Below, piece after piece: positions 16,604 through 27,294 of a stretch of DNA of 64,000 nucleotides. The position numbers were made by a program, and so were the translations under genes. The notes under the pieces are model-generated. The model did not search any database and was not told the DNA's origin. It saw nothing but the letters and a program-made list of their open reading frames with translations. Source of the stretch: Armatimonadota bacterium (GTDB taxonomy: Bacteria > Armatimonadota > Chthonomonadetes > Chthonomonadales > CAJBBX01); the NCBI GenBank assembly GCA_026392115.1, contig JAPLCQ010000086.1, positions 1 through 64,000 of the forward strand. The letters are read 5' to 3'. Positions within the stretch are counted from its first letter, which is position 1; each line of letters starts with the position of its first letter.

Positions 16604-17638
16604 CTACACCGGCTCGGACCACTCCATCACGACTTTTCCGCTGTTGCCGGTGCGCATCACCTCGAAGGCCTTCTCGAACTCGGTGTGGTGGAAGCGGTGG
16701 GTGATAACGGGCGAGATGTCCAGGCCGCACTGGATCATCATGGTCATCTTGTACCAGGTCTCGAACATCTGGCGGCCGTAGATGCCCCGGAGGGATAGGC
16801 CGCCGAAGACCACGACGTCCCAGTCGATCTCGGCCTTGGGCAGGATGCCCAGCAGGGCGATCTTGCCGCCGTGGCCCATGTTGGAAAGCATCATACGGAA
16901 AGCCGTTGCGTTGCCGGACATCTCCATGCCCACGTCGAAGCCCTCGGTCATCCCCAGCTCGCGCTGCAGCGCCTGGTCCACCGGCCGCTCGGCCACGTTC
17001 ACGGCCAGCGTGGCGCCCATGCGGCAGGCGATCTCCAGCCTGTAGGGGTTCACGTCCGTGATGACGATGTTGCGGGCGCCCGCGTGGCGCGCGATGGCCG
17101 TGGCCATGATGCCGATGGGGCCGGCGCCCGTGATGAGCACGTCCTCACCCAGCAGGTCGTAGGTGAGCGCCGTATGCGTGGCGTTGCCCAGCGGGTCGAA
17201 TGAGCTGAGGATGTCCGTGGGGATGCGCTTGTCGGCGGGCCAGACGTTGCCGGCCGGGATGGCGATGAACTCGGCGTAGGCCCCGTCGCGGTTCACGCCG
17301 ACTCCCAGCGTGTGGGCGCAGAGGTGGCGCCGTCCGGCCAGGCAGTTACGGCACCGACCGCAGACCACGTGGCCCTCGCCGCAGACCAGGTCGCCCTGCT
17401 TGAAGCCCTGCACGTTGGAGCCCCAGCCCGCGACCTGCCCCACGAACTCGTGGCCGATGACGAGGCCCACGGGGATGTTGCGCCGCGCCCAGTCGTCCCA
17501 GTTCCAGATATGCACATCGGTGCCGCAGATGCTCGTCTTCAGCACGCGGATGAGCACGTCGTTGGGGCCGACGGCGGGCTCGGGCACATCGGTCAGCCAG
17601 AGGCCGGGAGCGGCCTGAGCCTTGGTGAGAGCTTTCAT
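16604..17638 (-). CDS. tdh: L-threonine 3-dehydrogenase, zinc-dependent
   Basis: 344 residues, the normal family length, from ATG 17638. SICGTDVHI with catalytic Cys, GHEFVG with the zinc ligand pair, the four structural-zinc cysteines in [21 protein letters not shown], and the Rossmann motif GAGPIGIMA are all present. [20 protein letters not shown] is typical of Tdh. It oxidises threonine to 2-amino-3-ketobutyrate with NAD. No kbl (glycine C-acetyltransferase) is adjacent; a related sorbitol-type dehydrogenase is the main alternative. Confidence 0.85.
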   Translation of the reverse strand: MKALTKAQAAPGLWLTDVPEPAVGPNDVLIRVLKTSICGTDVHIWNWDDWARRNIPVGLVIGHEFVGQVAGWGSNVQGFKQGDLVCGEGHVVCGRCRNCLAGRRHLCAHTLGVGVNRDGAYAEFIAIPAGNVWPADKRIPTDILSSFDPLGNATHTALTYDLLGEDVLITGAGPIGIMATAIARHAGARNIVITDVNPYRLEIACRMGATLAVNVAERPVDQALQRELGMTEGFDVGMEMSGNATAFRMMLSNMGHGGKIALLGILPKAEIDWDVVVFGGLSLRGIYGRQMFETWYKMTMMIQCGLDISPVITHRFHHTEFEKAFEVMRTGNSGKVVMEWSEPV

Positions 17639-17729
17639 GGGGCGCCTCTTCGGTGGTCGCGGATTGCCGTAGATAGTACCGCGTGGCCGCCGGGTGGTAC
17701 GCTTGGGGGCGCCTGCAAGGAGACACGCC

Positions 17730-19328
17730 ATGCCCCTGCTGCTCGCCCTATGCCTGCTGGCGGCGCCCGCGCTGCGGGTCCTGCCGCCCAGCCGAATCGC
17801 GCCCATCAACGGCGTTCCCACGCTGCACGTGGCCGGAGCGCCCTTCTTCGTGCTCGGCGCGCAGTGCGACATCTGGCGCAGCACTCGGCAGGACGCCGCC
17901 GCGGAGGCCTTCTTCGAGGGCTACCGGGCCATGCACGCCACAACCGTTTCGGTAGGCGTTCCCTGGTCGAAGGTCGAGCCCGAAGAGGGCAAGTTCGACT
18001 TCGCCTTCATCGACTGGTTCATCCGGCAGGCCGAGAAGCGCGGGCTGCGGCTCGTGCTCAACCTCTTCTGCACCAACGTCTGCGGGAAGGTCGCCGAGAT
18101 GGCCCCCGGCGGCGGCTACTACCCCCAGTACGCCCCGGACTGGATGCTGAAGCAGCCCGACCGATACCAGCGCATGGTCCTGCCCGCCACGTGGCGCTAT
18201 GCCGGCGGGGGGCCGCCCATGTGCCCCAACGACCCGGACACGCTGGCCCGCGAGCGGCGCCTTGCGGCGGCGGTAGCCAAGCGCCTGCGCGAGACGGACC
18301 TTCGCCGCACCGTCGTCATGCTGCAGATCGACAACGAGTACTACTACCAGCAGTGGGAAGGCCCGGCCCCGGCCTACGGTAGCCCCGAGTACAAGGCGGT
18401 CCGGTGCCGTTGCGCCTACTGCGACGCGAAGTGGGCCGCGGGGACGTGGCCCTCCGCCGAGGTCTTCATGTTCGAGGGGCTCGCCGACTACGCCGCCTCG
18501 GTGGCCGAGGCGATCACGTCCGAGTACGCCATCCCGGTCTACGTCAACAGCCCCTGGTGGTCGCCTGAGACCGTGGCCACCTTCCTGCGCCGGGCGCCGA
18601 AGGTGGCGTTGGTGGGAATCGACGGCGCCTTCACGACTGTGGAGCCGAACGTGCTCGTGCAGTGCCAGGTGGGCCGCAACATCGTCTTCGCCGCCGAGAA
18701 CCCCACCGAGAACATGCAGACACGCATGAACCTGGATGCGCTGCCCTACTACACACTCATCGGCGCCATGGGGATCGGCAACCTGCTCTGGGAGGCCGGG
18801 CCGCCGCGCACCGTGGTGGAAGACCCGGACGCCCGCGCGCGCTACGGCCGTGCGCTGCAGCCGCTCCGGAACGCCATGGAGCCCATCGCCCGTGCGCGAG
18901 GCACGGAACGGCTGCTCGGATGGTGCGCAGTGCGCGAACCGGCCCCCGACGCCCGCGAGGACGCCCACGGCAACCCGATCCCCGGCCCCTCCGGCGCGCC
19001 TGCCGTGCGGACGGAGCAGATCCGCATCCGCGAGGGACTGAACCTACGCCTGGCACCGGCGGGCCGGTTCGACGCCACCGTAGGCGGCGTCCCGGTGACG
19101 GTCGAAGGCGCGTCGGCCGGCGTGCTGGTGCGCACCGGGCCGCGGTCGATTGTTGTCGCTCTTCCTGCGGGGCGCGTCACGCTCCACGGCATCGCCCGCG
19201 CACAGGCCGAGGCGGGCCGGTTCGAGGGCGCCCGATGGGTCCGCGCCGCGAAGCACGCGGTCGCGCAGGCGGGGGCCGATGCGACGATCGACGCGGCGGC
19301 AGGCGGCGTGGTGCGCGTGGTTTGGTGA
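17730..19328 (+). CDS. Secreted beta-galactosidase-like glycoside hydrolase (GH35/GH42 type)
   Basis: 532 residues from ATG 17730 (AAGGAGA 6 nt upstream); the signal peptide is [17 protein letters not shown]. Clan-A features: [12 protein letters not shown] at the first barrel strand, [16 protein letters not shown], and MLQIDNEYY with the NE pair carrying the probable acid/base Glu. The barrel contains a CRCAYC cluster. It ends in a small beta domain (about 430-532). Divergent from tdh. Exact family uncertain; GH35-like sequences and GH42 share these motifs. Confidence 0.7.
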   Translation: MPLLLALCLLAAPALRVLPPSRIAPINGVPTLHVAGAPFFVLGAQCDIWRSTRQDAAAEAFFEGYRAMHATTVSVGVPWSKVEPEEGKFDFAFIDWFIRQAEKRGLRLVLNLFCTNVCGKVAEMAPGGGYYPQYAPDWMLKQPDRYQRMVLPATWRYAGGGPPMCPNDPDTLARERRLAAAVAKRLRETDLRRTVVMLQIDNEYYYQQWEGPAPAYGSPEYKAVRCRCAYCDAKWAAGTWPSAEVFMFEGLADYAASVAEAITSEYAIPVYVNSPWWSPETVATFLRRAPKVALVGIDGAFTTVEPNVLVQCQVGRNIVFAAENPTENMQTRMNLDALPYYTLIGAMGIGNLLWEAGPPRTVVEDPDARARYGRALQPLRNAMEPIARARGTERLLGWCAVREPAPDAREDAHGNPIPGPSGAPAVRTEQIRIREGLNLRLAPAGRFDATVGGVPVTVEGASAGVLVRTGPRSIVVALPAGRVTLHGIARAQAEAGRFEGARWVRAAKHAVAQAGADATIDAAAGGVVRVVW

Positions 19329-19404
19329 AGGGGAGAAGGGACGAAGGGGCGAAGACGTTCGCCGTTGGTAGCTCGGGCCTCCGTGCCCGAGTTCCCCCGC
19401 CGTC

Positions 19405-19470
19405 GTCAGCACGGTCAGCACCGTCAGCACGGTCAAGCCTCTGTCGTCATCCTGCCGCGAAGCGGCGGCC
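19405..19470. repeat. GTCAGCACG tandem array plus GTCATCC module
   Basis: Units GTCAGCACG, GTCAGCACC, GTCAGCACG and GTCAAGCCT (19405-19440) are followed by a GTCATCCTGCCGCGAAGCGG module. The same order is seen at 58505-58565. It lies in the 320-nt gap between the glycosidase gene and radA, in which I see no gene. Confidence 0.75.
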
Positions 19471-19648
19471 GCACCCGCCCAAGTCGCCGAAGGGCGACTT
19501 CCCGCCGTTCGTTGCAGCGACTTCAGTCGCCGGCGCCCCCGGCGCCATTGCCGTTGTGCTGGATGATCAGGCGCCGTGGGGCCGCCGAAGGGCGGCTCTG
19601 CGCCGTACGTAGCCGTCGGCTCTATCCGGCGGCCTTTGGGAGATGCCT

Positions 19649-21049
<1,401 letters not shown>

Positions 21050-21060
21050 AGGAGACCGAA

Positions 21061-21915
21061 ATGGAAACCTACGCACCGTCTCTCGACCGCGCCATGCTCA
21101 CGGGGCTCGTCTCGCGCTTCCTGGCCGAAGACATCGGCACGGGCGACATCACCACCGCCGTCATGGTGGCCCCGGACGCCTTCGCCAGCGCCGCGCTGGT
21201 CTTCCGCACGCCGGGCGTCGTGGCGGGCCTGCCGGCCGTGGTGGAGGTCTACCGGCAGCTCTCGCCCGAGGTGACCGTCATGGAGTCGGCCCACGAGGGC
21301 GACCTGCTCGAGGCAGGCGCAACCGCCGCCGTGGTGCAAGGCCCCGCACGTCCGATCCTCACCGGCGAGCGCGTGGCCCTCAACCTGCTGCAGCGGCTCA
21401 GCGGCGTCGCCACCCTCACGCGCCGGTTCGTCGATGCCGTGGAGGGCGCCGGCGCCCGCATCGCCGACACTCGCAAGACCACGCCGGGCCTGCGCGCGCT
21501 GGAGAAGTACGCCGTGGCGGTGGGCGGCGGCCACAACCACCGCATGGGCCTCTACGACGCGGTCATGATCAAGGACAACCACATCGCAGCGGCCGGTAGC
21601 ATCGCCGAGGCGGTGGCCCGCGCCCGTCGAGCCATCCCGCACACCATGACGATCACGGTGGAGTGCGACCGGCTGGAGCAGGTGGACGAGGCCCTGGCGG
21701 CCGGCGCCGATATCCTGCTGCTGGACAACATGACCGACGACGTGCGCGCCGAGGCGGCTTCACGATGCCGCGGCAGGGCCGTGGCCGAGGCGTCCGGCGG
21801 CATCACGCTGGAGACCGCGCGCCGCATCGCCGAGACCGGAGTGCAGGTGCTGTCCGTCGGCGCGCTCACCCACTCGGCCCCGGCGCTGGACATCGGCATG
21901 GACTTCCACGCGTAG
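21061..21915 (+). CDS. nadC: Nicotinate-nucleotide pyrophosphorylase (carboxylating)
   Basis: 284 residues, full length. AGGAGA lies 6 nt before the ATG. Signature segments: EDIGTGDITT, LNLLQRLSGVATLTRRFVDA, ADTRKTTPGLRALEKYAV, GGGHNHRMGLYDAVMIKDNHI and ILLDNM. It converts quinolinate and PRPP to nicotinate mononucleotide in NAD synthesis. Cotranscribed with radA; no nadA or nadB is in the window. Confidence 0.97.
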   Translation: METYAPSLDRAMLTGLVSRFLAEDIGTGDITTAVMVAPDAFASAALVFRTPGVVAGLPAVVEVYRQLSPEVTVMESAHEGDLLEAGATAAVVQGPARPILTGERVALNLLQRLSGVATLTRRFVDAVEGAGARIADTRKTTPGLRALEKYAVAVGGGHNHRMGLYDAVMIKDNHIAAAGSIAEAVARARRAIPHTMTITVECDRLEQVDEALAAGADILLLDNMTDDVRAEAASRCRGRAVAEASGGITLETARRIAETGVQVLSVGALTHSAPALDIGMDFHA

Positions 21916-21924
21916 CCCCGCGCG

Positions 21925-24900
21925 CTACTCCTCGACCACGATGCGGAAGCCCGTGTCCATGACGGGCTGGTAGGGCGCATAGGGCGTGCGGTAGCTGCTG
22001 GTGGCCTGGAACGGCCGCGTCCACCAGGAGCCGCCCCGCACGACGCGCTCGCCGGCGACGCGGGGGTCGTTCCGGCCGTCGTCGTCTCGGTAGGGGTAGG
22101 GCGCGTACAGCGACCGGGTCCACTCGGCCACATTGCCATGCATGTCGGCCAGGCCCCATGGATTGGGCTTGTAGGCGCCGGGGCGGGCCGCGAGCTGGTT
22201 GCCGTCATCGTGGCCGGCGTCCTTGGGAATCCAGTCGTCGAACCGGTTCGGGTTGGCGATGGTGCGGATCGAGAAGTAGTTGTCCGCCGACGTATCGGCG
22301 GCGAAGAGGCTCAGCCGCTTGTCGCCCAGGTTGGCGTAGGACGCGTAGTCGGCGCCCATGGGTCCGAACGAGTAGGCCGAACCGGAGCCGGCCCGGCAGG
22401 CCCACTCCCACTGCGCCTCGGTGGGCAGCGTCACGCGGCGGCCCGTCCGAGCCGAGAGCCACCGGCAGAACGCCATGGCCTGCTGCCATGAGACGCGGCA
22501 GACCGGCTGGTCGGGCTCGTTCAGCGACCAGGGCCGCTGGCCGAACTGGTAGCTGAGGGCGTCGGCCACGCGGCTGTCGTGGTTCGGGTCGAAGAGCCGG
22601 TACTGGGCGTTGGTCACCTCGGTGGCGCCGATCCAGAAGGGCTTCCGGATGCGTACGCGGGCCACAGGCGCCTCGTCGGGGTGGCCTTCGTCGGAGCCCA
22701 TGGCGAACTCGCCCGCCGGGGCCCGCACCAGCGCCAACGACTGCCCGGCGCCCAGCTTGAGCCGCAACAGCGCGCGCGACGGCTTGCCCTCGACGAGCGG
22801 CGGCATACTCAGCCCCGACGCGGCGACGGCGCGGGCCGCCGGGACGGGCTTCGGCCGGGGCGTCGGCGCCGGGGAGCCGGGCCAGCGATCCGGGGCCGGC
22901 TCCTCATGGTTCTCGTCCACGTTGGCGTACTTGCGGCGCAGTTCGGCGCGGCGCACCTCCGATTTCACGATGCCCTGCCCCACGATGGAGGACCAGGAAC
23001 CGTGGTAGGGCCGGTTCATGTCGTGCCAGGTCACCAGGCGGTCCATGGCGTCGCGGTCGAGGTTCACGCCGTGATGCCCTTTGCGGAGCATCTTGCCCAG
23101 CTCGGTGGCGGAGAAGTGGAACTCCATAGGCGACAGCACGTGGTAGTCGCCTTCGATGCCGTTGTTGCGCACGAAGGGGAAGAGGTTGGCGTAGCTGGTG
23201 GAGAAGCGGCCCGCGTTGCCTCCGCCGTTCCCGGCGAACTGGCTGCTCCAGTCACGCAGCGGCTTGCCGCCCTCAAGGTCCGGGTTCGCGCCGCCGGGCT
23301 GGTGGCAGCTCACGCATTGCCGGTCCAACACGGGCTGGACCTCGCGCTCGAAGCTGAAGCCGACGGTCTGGGGCCGCCAGGGCGTGATGGGCGCGGGCGC
23401 CTGCGGGACCGGACGCGGCGCGCGCGCCAGGGAGCCGCTGCTCTGGCTCTCATGGCAACCGACGCAGGCGAGCACCTCCCCCGGCCGCGCGGTGAGCCAG
23501 CTCCGCATGAGGGCCAGCGCCTGGCCGTTGGCGTTCAGCGGCTGGATGGAGAGCGGTACGTTGGCCGGCACGCGGATCGATGCCGAGCCGTCGGGCCGCA
23601 CCGGCGCCGTGCCCAGTACCCGGTGGATATCCCAGGGACCGTCCATGCCGATGATGCCGTAGAGCCCGCCCACGCCGCGATAGCCGAAGGTGTACGAGAA
23701 GATGCGGACCGACTTCACCGTACCGCGCGGGATGCCCTTGAGGCCCGGCCCGCGGTAGATATCCTGGATTTGCAGCACGGCGTCCTTGCGGTCGGGCTTC
23801 ACGCGGTCGGGGATCACCGGCGGAGCGGGCTGCGCTCGGATGGGCGTTGGCTCCAGCAGCGCCCAGCCCGGCTCCGCGGCCACCTGCAGCAGGTTGTCGT
23901 AGATGTCGGCCAGGTAGAGGCCCCAGGGCTGATCGGCCGACGGCTGGCAGGCGACGAGGAAGAGCTTGTCGGTGATGGGGCTCGGGTGGACGAAGTTGGG
24001 CCAGACGTTCTCCATGTGGTCGTAGATCTTGCCCTGAACCGGCTTGCCGCGGCCCGGGATGCGGGTGACGGCGCCGCGGGCCTCTTGCCTGCCTCGGGCC
24101 ACATCCAGCAGCACCAACTCGCCGGTGCGCGCCGGGCCATGGTGGCCGCTGGAGATGCCGACCACCTGGTTCGGCTTACCCGGCACCGGTTGCGCGTAGA
24201 AGAAGGCCGCCGGCCAGTAGCTGTTGGAGCCGTAGAACTCGCGCTGGTTGGTGCCGTCGGGGTTCATGGTGAAGAGCAGGCGCGTGTTGGAGTGGGGCGT
24301 GTCTGTGTATTCCCAGCGCTGGTAGAGCACCGAGCCGTCGGCCATCACGCGGGGGGTCCAGTTGTGCTCCTGGTCGAAGCAGAGCTGGCTCACCGTGCCG
24401 TTCTTCTGCAGCCGAAAGATCGTGGCCACGGGGCTGGCGCCGCCCACACAGGGCACGGCAACCATGCCGGCCGTGCAGGTGAAGAGGACGTCGCCGCCCG
24501 GCGTATAGCACGCATCGTAGCTGTCCACGTCGGCGCCCATGTCGGGCGTCACGCGGAGCGGCAGCATGGTGTCGAGCCCCGCCTCCCAGACGTGCCAGCG
24601 GTCCTGATCGTCGGGCATGGAGAAGAGGAGCCGGTCGGCGTTGAAGTGGAGGCAGAGGTCGCCCACGAACCGGCCTCCGGTGGGGCGGAAGAGCTCGCGC
24701 GCGGGGCGGCGGCCATGCAGCGAGATCTCGACGAGCGCGTTGTCGTAGCCGCGGCGGGCCAGGTCGGCGTTGCTGTTGAAGTTGGCGGGCAGGCCCATGT
24801 TCCCGGGCGAGCGGCGGATGGCGAGCACGCGGTCGAAATCGAGAGCCGGGTTGCGCAGGAGCACCTCGCGCTGCAGGTCGACGATGCCGCGGGCCTGCCG

Positions 24901-25851
24901 GACCGCCTCGGGCTCGCCTGCGAGGGTTCGCTTGGCCAGGCCCGCGAGGTCGCGCGGCAGGGCGGCGATGCGGCGGCGCAGCTCGGGGGCGTCCCGGTAG
25001 CGGTCGGGCGTGGCCGCGGCGAGGTCGTCCAGCGCCAGCCGCAGCCCGGAGGCGCTCACCAACGGGAGTTGGCCCGCCAGCCGGGCGCGCTCGGCCTCGT
25101 CCAGGGCCTCCCGCGCGGCGCGGCGCAGCCCGGCGGCGTCCAGATCGCCCAGGAGCAGCGCCCCGCTCCGGTCGGCCAGCGCGGGAAGAATCCGGTCGGC
25201 CTCGGCCGAGTAGCCCGAGGCGCCGGCCTGCGCCGGCGGCGCGACGCCTGCCAGGAAGCGGACGTGGCCGTTGGTCCCGGCCTGGTCGTCGATGCCCGCG
25301 CAGGCCTGGAACGCGGCATACGGCCGGTCCAGCTTGAAGTGGAGCAGGCTGTCGGCGTGGGCCCAGTAGCCGAATGCCATGGTGCGCCCGGCGAGCTTGA
25401 TGGCGGCTCCGGCCACGTTCTTGTTGATGAGAAGCGTGCCCCATCCCACCTTCTGCTCGGCGGGCTGCAGGTCGGTGAGCCGCGTGACGGAGCCGTCCGA
25501 CGCCACCAGCTCCGGTTCGCCCCAGGCCGACTGCCCGTAGTCGTAGGTCGGCGCGCTCTGCACGGCAAGGTAGAGGTCGGCCTGGCCCGTCAGGTCCAGC
25601 CGAATGGCGACAGGCGCCATACCGCCGCGCATGACGCCGGTGGCGATGGGCGCCGGCTTGCCCGCCAGTTCCGCGCGCATCCGCTCCCGCCCGGTCAGGA
25701 TGGCCCGAACCCAGCCGTCCAAATCCGGCGCAACGGCCGCCTGAGCCGAAGCCCGGGAGATCGGCTGCGGCTTCCGCGCGCTGTAGGCCCCGGCGCCGAC
25801 CAGCGCAAGGGTGGAGAGGGCCAGGGCTACAGGCAATCGCCAGACGGGCAT
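21925..25851 (-). CDS. HzsA-like/cytochrome/FGE multidomain secreted protein
   Basis: 1308 residues; GGAGG is 6 nt before the ATG. Signal anchor (LPVALALSTLALVGAG). An NPCBM-like lectin domain (about 70-210) is followed by a long propeller-type region with TPGGDVLFTCTA, typical of HzsA-related proteins. Two haem-c motifs, CVGCH near 796 and CVSCH near 846, suggest a dihaem electron-transfer module. The last 270 residues are a formylglycine-generating-enzyme (SUMF1/FGE-sulfatase) domain: LVRAPAGEFAMGSDEG, LPTEAQWEWACRAG, NVAEWTRS and VVRGGSWW. Last gene of a run that begins with the Gfo/Idh gene at 29416. Likely a periplasmic oxidoreductase/binding protein; the reaction is unknown. Confidence 0.75.
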   Translation of the reverse strand: MPVWRLPVALALSTLALVGAGAYSARKPQPISRASAQAAVAPDLDGWVRAILTGRERMRAELAGKPAPIATGVMRGGMAPVAIRLDLTGQADLYLAVQSAPTYDYGQSAWGEPELVASDGSVTRLTDLQPAEQKVGWGTLLINKNVAGAAIKLAGRTMAFGYWAHADSLLHFKLDRPYAAFQACAGIDDQAGTNGHVRFLAGVAPPAQAGASGYSAEADRILPALADRSGALLLGDLDAAGLRRAAREALDEAERARLAGQLPLVSASGLRLALDDLAAATPDRYRDAPELRRRIAALPRDLAGLAKRTLAGEPEAVRQARGIVDLQREVLLRNPALDFDRVLAIRRSPGNMGLPANFNSNADLARRGYDNALVEISLHGRRPARELFRPTGGRFVGDLCLHFNADRLLFSMPDDQDRWHVWEAGLDTMLPLRVTPDMGADVDSYDACYTPGGDVLFTCTAGMVAVPCVGGASPVATIFRLQKNGTVSQLCFDQEHNWTPRVMADGSVLYQRWEYTDTPHSNTRLLFTMNPDGTNQREFYGSNSYWPAAFFYAQPVPGKPNQVVGISSGHHGPARTGELVLLDVARGRQEARGAVTRIPGRGKPVQGKIYDHMENVWPNFVHPSPITDKLFLVACQPSADQPWGLYLADIYDNLLQVAAEPGWALLEPTPIRAQPAPPVIPDRVKPDRKDAVLQIQDIYRGPGLKGIPRGTVKSVRIFSYTFGYRGVGGLYGIIGMDGPWDIHRVLGTAPVRPDGSASIRVPANVPLSIQPLNANGQALALMRSWLTARPGEVLACVGCHESQSSGSLARAPRPVPQAPAPITPWRPQTVGFSFEREVQPVLDRQCVSCHQPGGANPDLEGGKPLRDWSSQFAGNGGGNAGRFSTSYANLFPFVRNNGIEGDYHVLSPMEFHFSATELGKMLRKGHHGVNLDRDAMDRLVTWHDMNRPYHGSWSSIVGQGIVKSEVRRAELRRKYANVDENHEEPAPDRWPGSPAPTPRPKPVPAARAVAASGLSMPPLVEGKPSRALLRLKLGAGQSLALVRAPAGEFAMGSDEGHPDEAPVARVRIRKPFWIGATEVTNAQYRLFDPNHDSRVADALSYQFGQRPWSLNEPDQPVCRVSWQQAMAFCRWLSARTGRRVTLPTEAQWEWACRAGSGSAYSFGPMGADYASYANLGDKRLSLFAADTSADNYFSIRTIANPNRFDDWIPKDAGHDDGNQLAARPGAYKPNPWGLADMHGNVAEWTRSLYAPYPYRDDDGRNDPRVAGERVVRGGSWWTRPFQATSSYRTPYAPYQPVMDTGFRIVVEE

Positions 25852-25911
25852 GATGCACCTCCGCGGGGGCGGGAATGGGACGGATGGGACGGATGGGACC
25901 TATGGGATGGC
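25849..25911. repeat. Junction repeat J1 (leader plus 9-bp array)
   Basis: Starting at the start codon of the HzsA-like gene, this holds its ribosome-binding site (CGGAGGTGCATCATG on the minus strand), four 9-bp units on the plus strand (ATGGGACGG twice, ATGGGACCT, ATGGGATGG; 25875-25910) and the stop codon of the upstream gene (25900-25902). It matches J2 at 26656-26709 apart from two substitutions and one missing unit. Confidence 0.85.
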
Positions 25912-26658
25912 GGGGCAGCTCCGTGTCCCCTTGCACGCTGGATAGGTGGAGCAGCCCCAGAACTGACTGCCTGCGTTAGGGCCGGAACGGGCCGTGCGGA
26001 GGCGCATCGCCGAACCGCACTGCGGGCAGGCAGGCGGCGGAGGCCCCACGGCGCCGGACTCCGTAGCTGGCGTGCACCGATCACGCGCCTGTAGCCGAGC
26101 CGCCAGCATCCGCTCCCGAATGCCGCCATGCTCGACAAAGTCACGCTCCAGACGCTGGATCTGCCGATCAAGCAGGTAGCACGCCTGAGTACAGAGCACC
26201 ACCATCAGGTTACCTACGAGCTCGGCATCAGGCGACTCGATGTGCCTCCTAAAGGTCTCATAGGTCGCATCCGTCCCATTGGTCCCGTCGCCGTTGCCTG
26301 CCCCGAGCCGCCGCAACTCCAAGGCCCTGGGGTCGTCCTTGGGCCAGATCGGCAGGTCGCGCAGCACCAGGAAGTCGCGGTAGTCCTCCAGCAGCTCACC
26401 GAGACTGGCGCGCGCCACATTCGTGAGCCGAATCTCCGTGCTCTTGCTGGTTGCCGACGCCAGGCTACCCTCGACGATGTTCTGCTTGGTCGAGCGGGCC
26501 GACTGCTCCATCTGGTCGCGCGTCCGCGAGCCGAGGCGGACCCACTTGGCGGCCAGGTGGAACATCGCCCGGAAGATCACCACCGCCTTGCGGTAGGTGA
26601 GGAGCCCTTCATACCCTCCATGCTGGGGTATGAAGCCGTCAGCGGCAGGGCGTTGCAT
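25900..26658 (-). CDS. Four-helix-bundle suffix-type protein with topoisomerase-like zinc finger
   Basis: 252 residues. Residues 15-190 fit the four-helix-bundle (S23/bAvd-related) pattern: LLTYRKAVVIFRAMFHLAAK, DQMEQSARSTKQNIVEGSLAS, NVARASLGELLEDYRDFL. NGDGTNGTDATYETF (near 122-136) is encoded by a degenerate run of the same 9-bp repeat that flanks the gene. A C4 zinc finger (CPQCGSAM...FWGCSTYPACKG) like that of topoisomerase IA ends the protein. Its start and SD, and its PAIP-stop end, lie in the duplicated junctions J2 and J1, so the gene looks like a cassette dropped between Uma2 and HzsA-like genes. Function unknown; RNA or nucleic-acid binding is plausible. Confidence 0.85.
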   Translation of the reverse strand: MQRPAADGFIPQHGGYEGLLTYRKAVVIFRAMFHLAAKWVRLGSRTRDQMEQSARSTKQNIVEGSLASATSKSTEIRLTNVARASLGELLEDYRDFLVLRDLPIWPKDDPRALELRRLGAGNGDGTNGTDATYETFRRHIESPDAELVGNLMVVLCTQACYLLDRQIQRLERDFVEHGGIRERMLAARLQARDRCTPATESGAVGPPPPACPQCGSAMRLRTARSGPNAGSQFWGCSTYPACKGTRSCPAIP

Positions 26659-26709
26659 GATGCACCTCCGCGAGGGCGGGAATGGGACAGATGGGACCTA
26701 TGGGATGGC
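26656..26709. repeat. Junction repeat J2 (leader plus 9-bp array)
   Basis: From the start codon of the four-helix-bundle gene, the same SD/leader as J1, then three 9-bp units (ATGGGACAG, ATGGGACCT, ATGGGATGG; 26682-26708) and the Uma2 stop codon (26698-26700). Both genes that end in a junction finish with PAIP-stop. Confidence 0.85.
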
Positions 26710-27294
26710 CGGTTCCTGCCGGGACGGCTGCACGTTCTCGTACAGCGCCGCGAGCTCCAGGGAGCATCCGATGGCGGGGACCTGCGCGGTGGCCTCGGGG
26801 CCCTCGTAGGCCGTGTAGCTCCACGCCTGCTCGGCGCCGCGGCTGAACACCTCGACCAGCGGCCTGTCCTGGCTGATCAAGACGTAGTCACGCAGGGAGC
26901 CCAGCCGCCGGTAGTGCTCGAACTTCGCGCCGCGGTCGTGCGCCTCCGTGCTCGGTGAGAGCACCTCCACCAATGCCGTGGGGTTGAGCAGCGTATCGCC
27001 GCGGTCGTCCTCGACCTCGGCCTGGCCGCAGACCACCGACAGGTCCGGGTAGGTGTAGGTCCCCGTCGCCTCTACCTTCACGCGGAGGTCCGACGAAAAG
27101 GTGTCGCACGGGCTCCCCTGCAGCTGCCGGCCGATCAGCGAGGTGGCGCGCGCCGTGAGCCGCGCGTGGGCGACGCTCCCGCCGGACATGGCGTAGAGGA
27201 CGCCGTTGATGAGCTCGTGCTTCAGGTCGCTCTCGCGCTCAAACCGGAGGTACTGCTCCGCGGTCCAGTGCCGTCGGGACGGCGCCACGCTCAT
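26698..27294 (-). CDS. Uma2-family (DUF820) endonuclease-fold protein
   Basis: 198 residues from ATG 27294, which overlaps the stop of the DUF1080 gene by 4 nt (ATGA), with a GAGGTG just upstream. The PD-(D/E)xK-like core is visible: RHWTAEQYLRFERESDLKHELINGVLYAM, YTYPDLSVVCG, PTALVEVLSPSTEAHDRGAKFEHYRRL, DYVLISQDRPLVEVFSR. Uma2 proteins are abundant in Cyanobacteria, Planctomycetota and Armatimonadota; their function is unproven. It is coupled to genes of sugar metabolism. Confidence 0.9.
   Translation of the reverse strand: MSVAPSRRHWTAEQYLRFERESDLKHELINGVLYAMSGGSVAHARLTARATSLIGRQLQGSPCDTFSSDLRVKVEATGTYTYPDLSVVCGQAEVEDDRGDTLLNPTALVEVLSPSTEAHDRGAKFEHYRRLGSLRDYVLISQDRPLVEVFSRGAEQAWSYTAYEGPEATAQVPAIGCSLELAALYENVQPSRQEPAIP

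Noticed and set aside
19405-19440. CRISPR array suggested by regularly spaced short repeats
   Set aside because: Units are 9 bp and contiguous with no unique spacers, and no cas gene is in the window.
22579-26094. A 1171-codon plus-strand open frame opposite the HzsA-like gene
   Set aside because: It is an antisense shadow; the minus strand carries CxxCH and FGE motifs in order.
25900-26658. Accessory variability determinant of a diversity-generating retroelement
   Set aside because: The protein is a relative of the bAvd fold, but there is no reverse transcriptase or template/variable repeat pair in the window.
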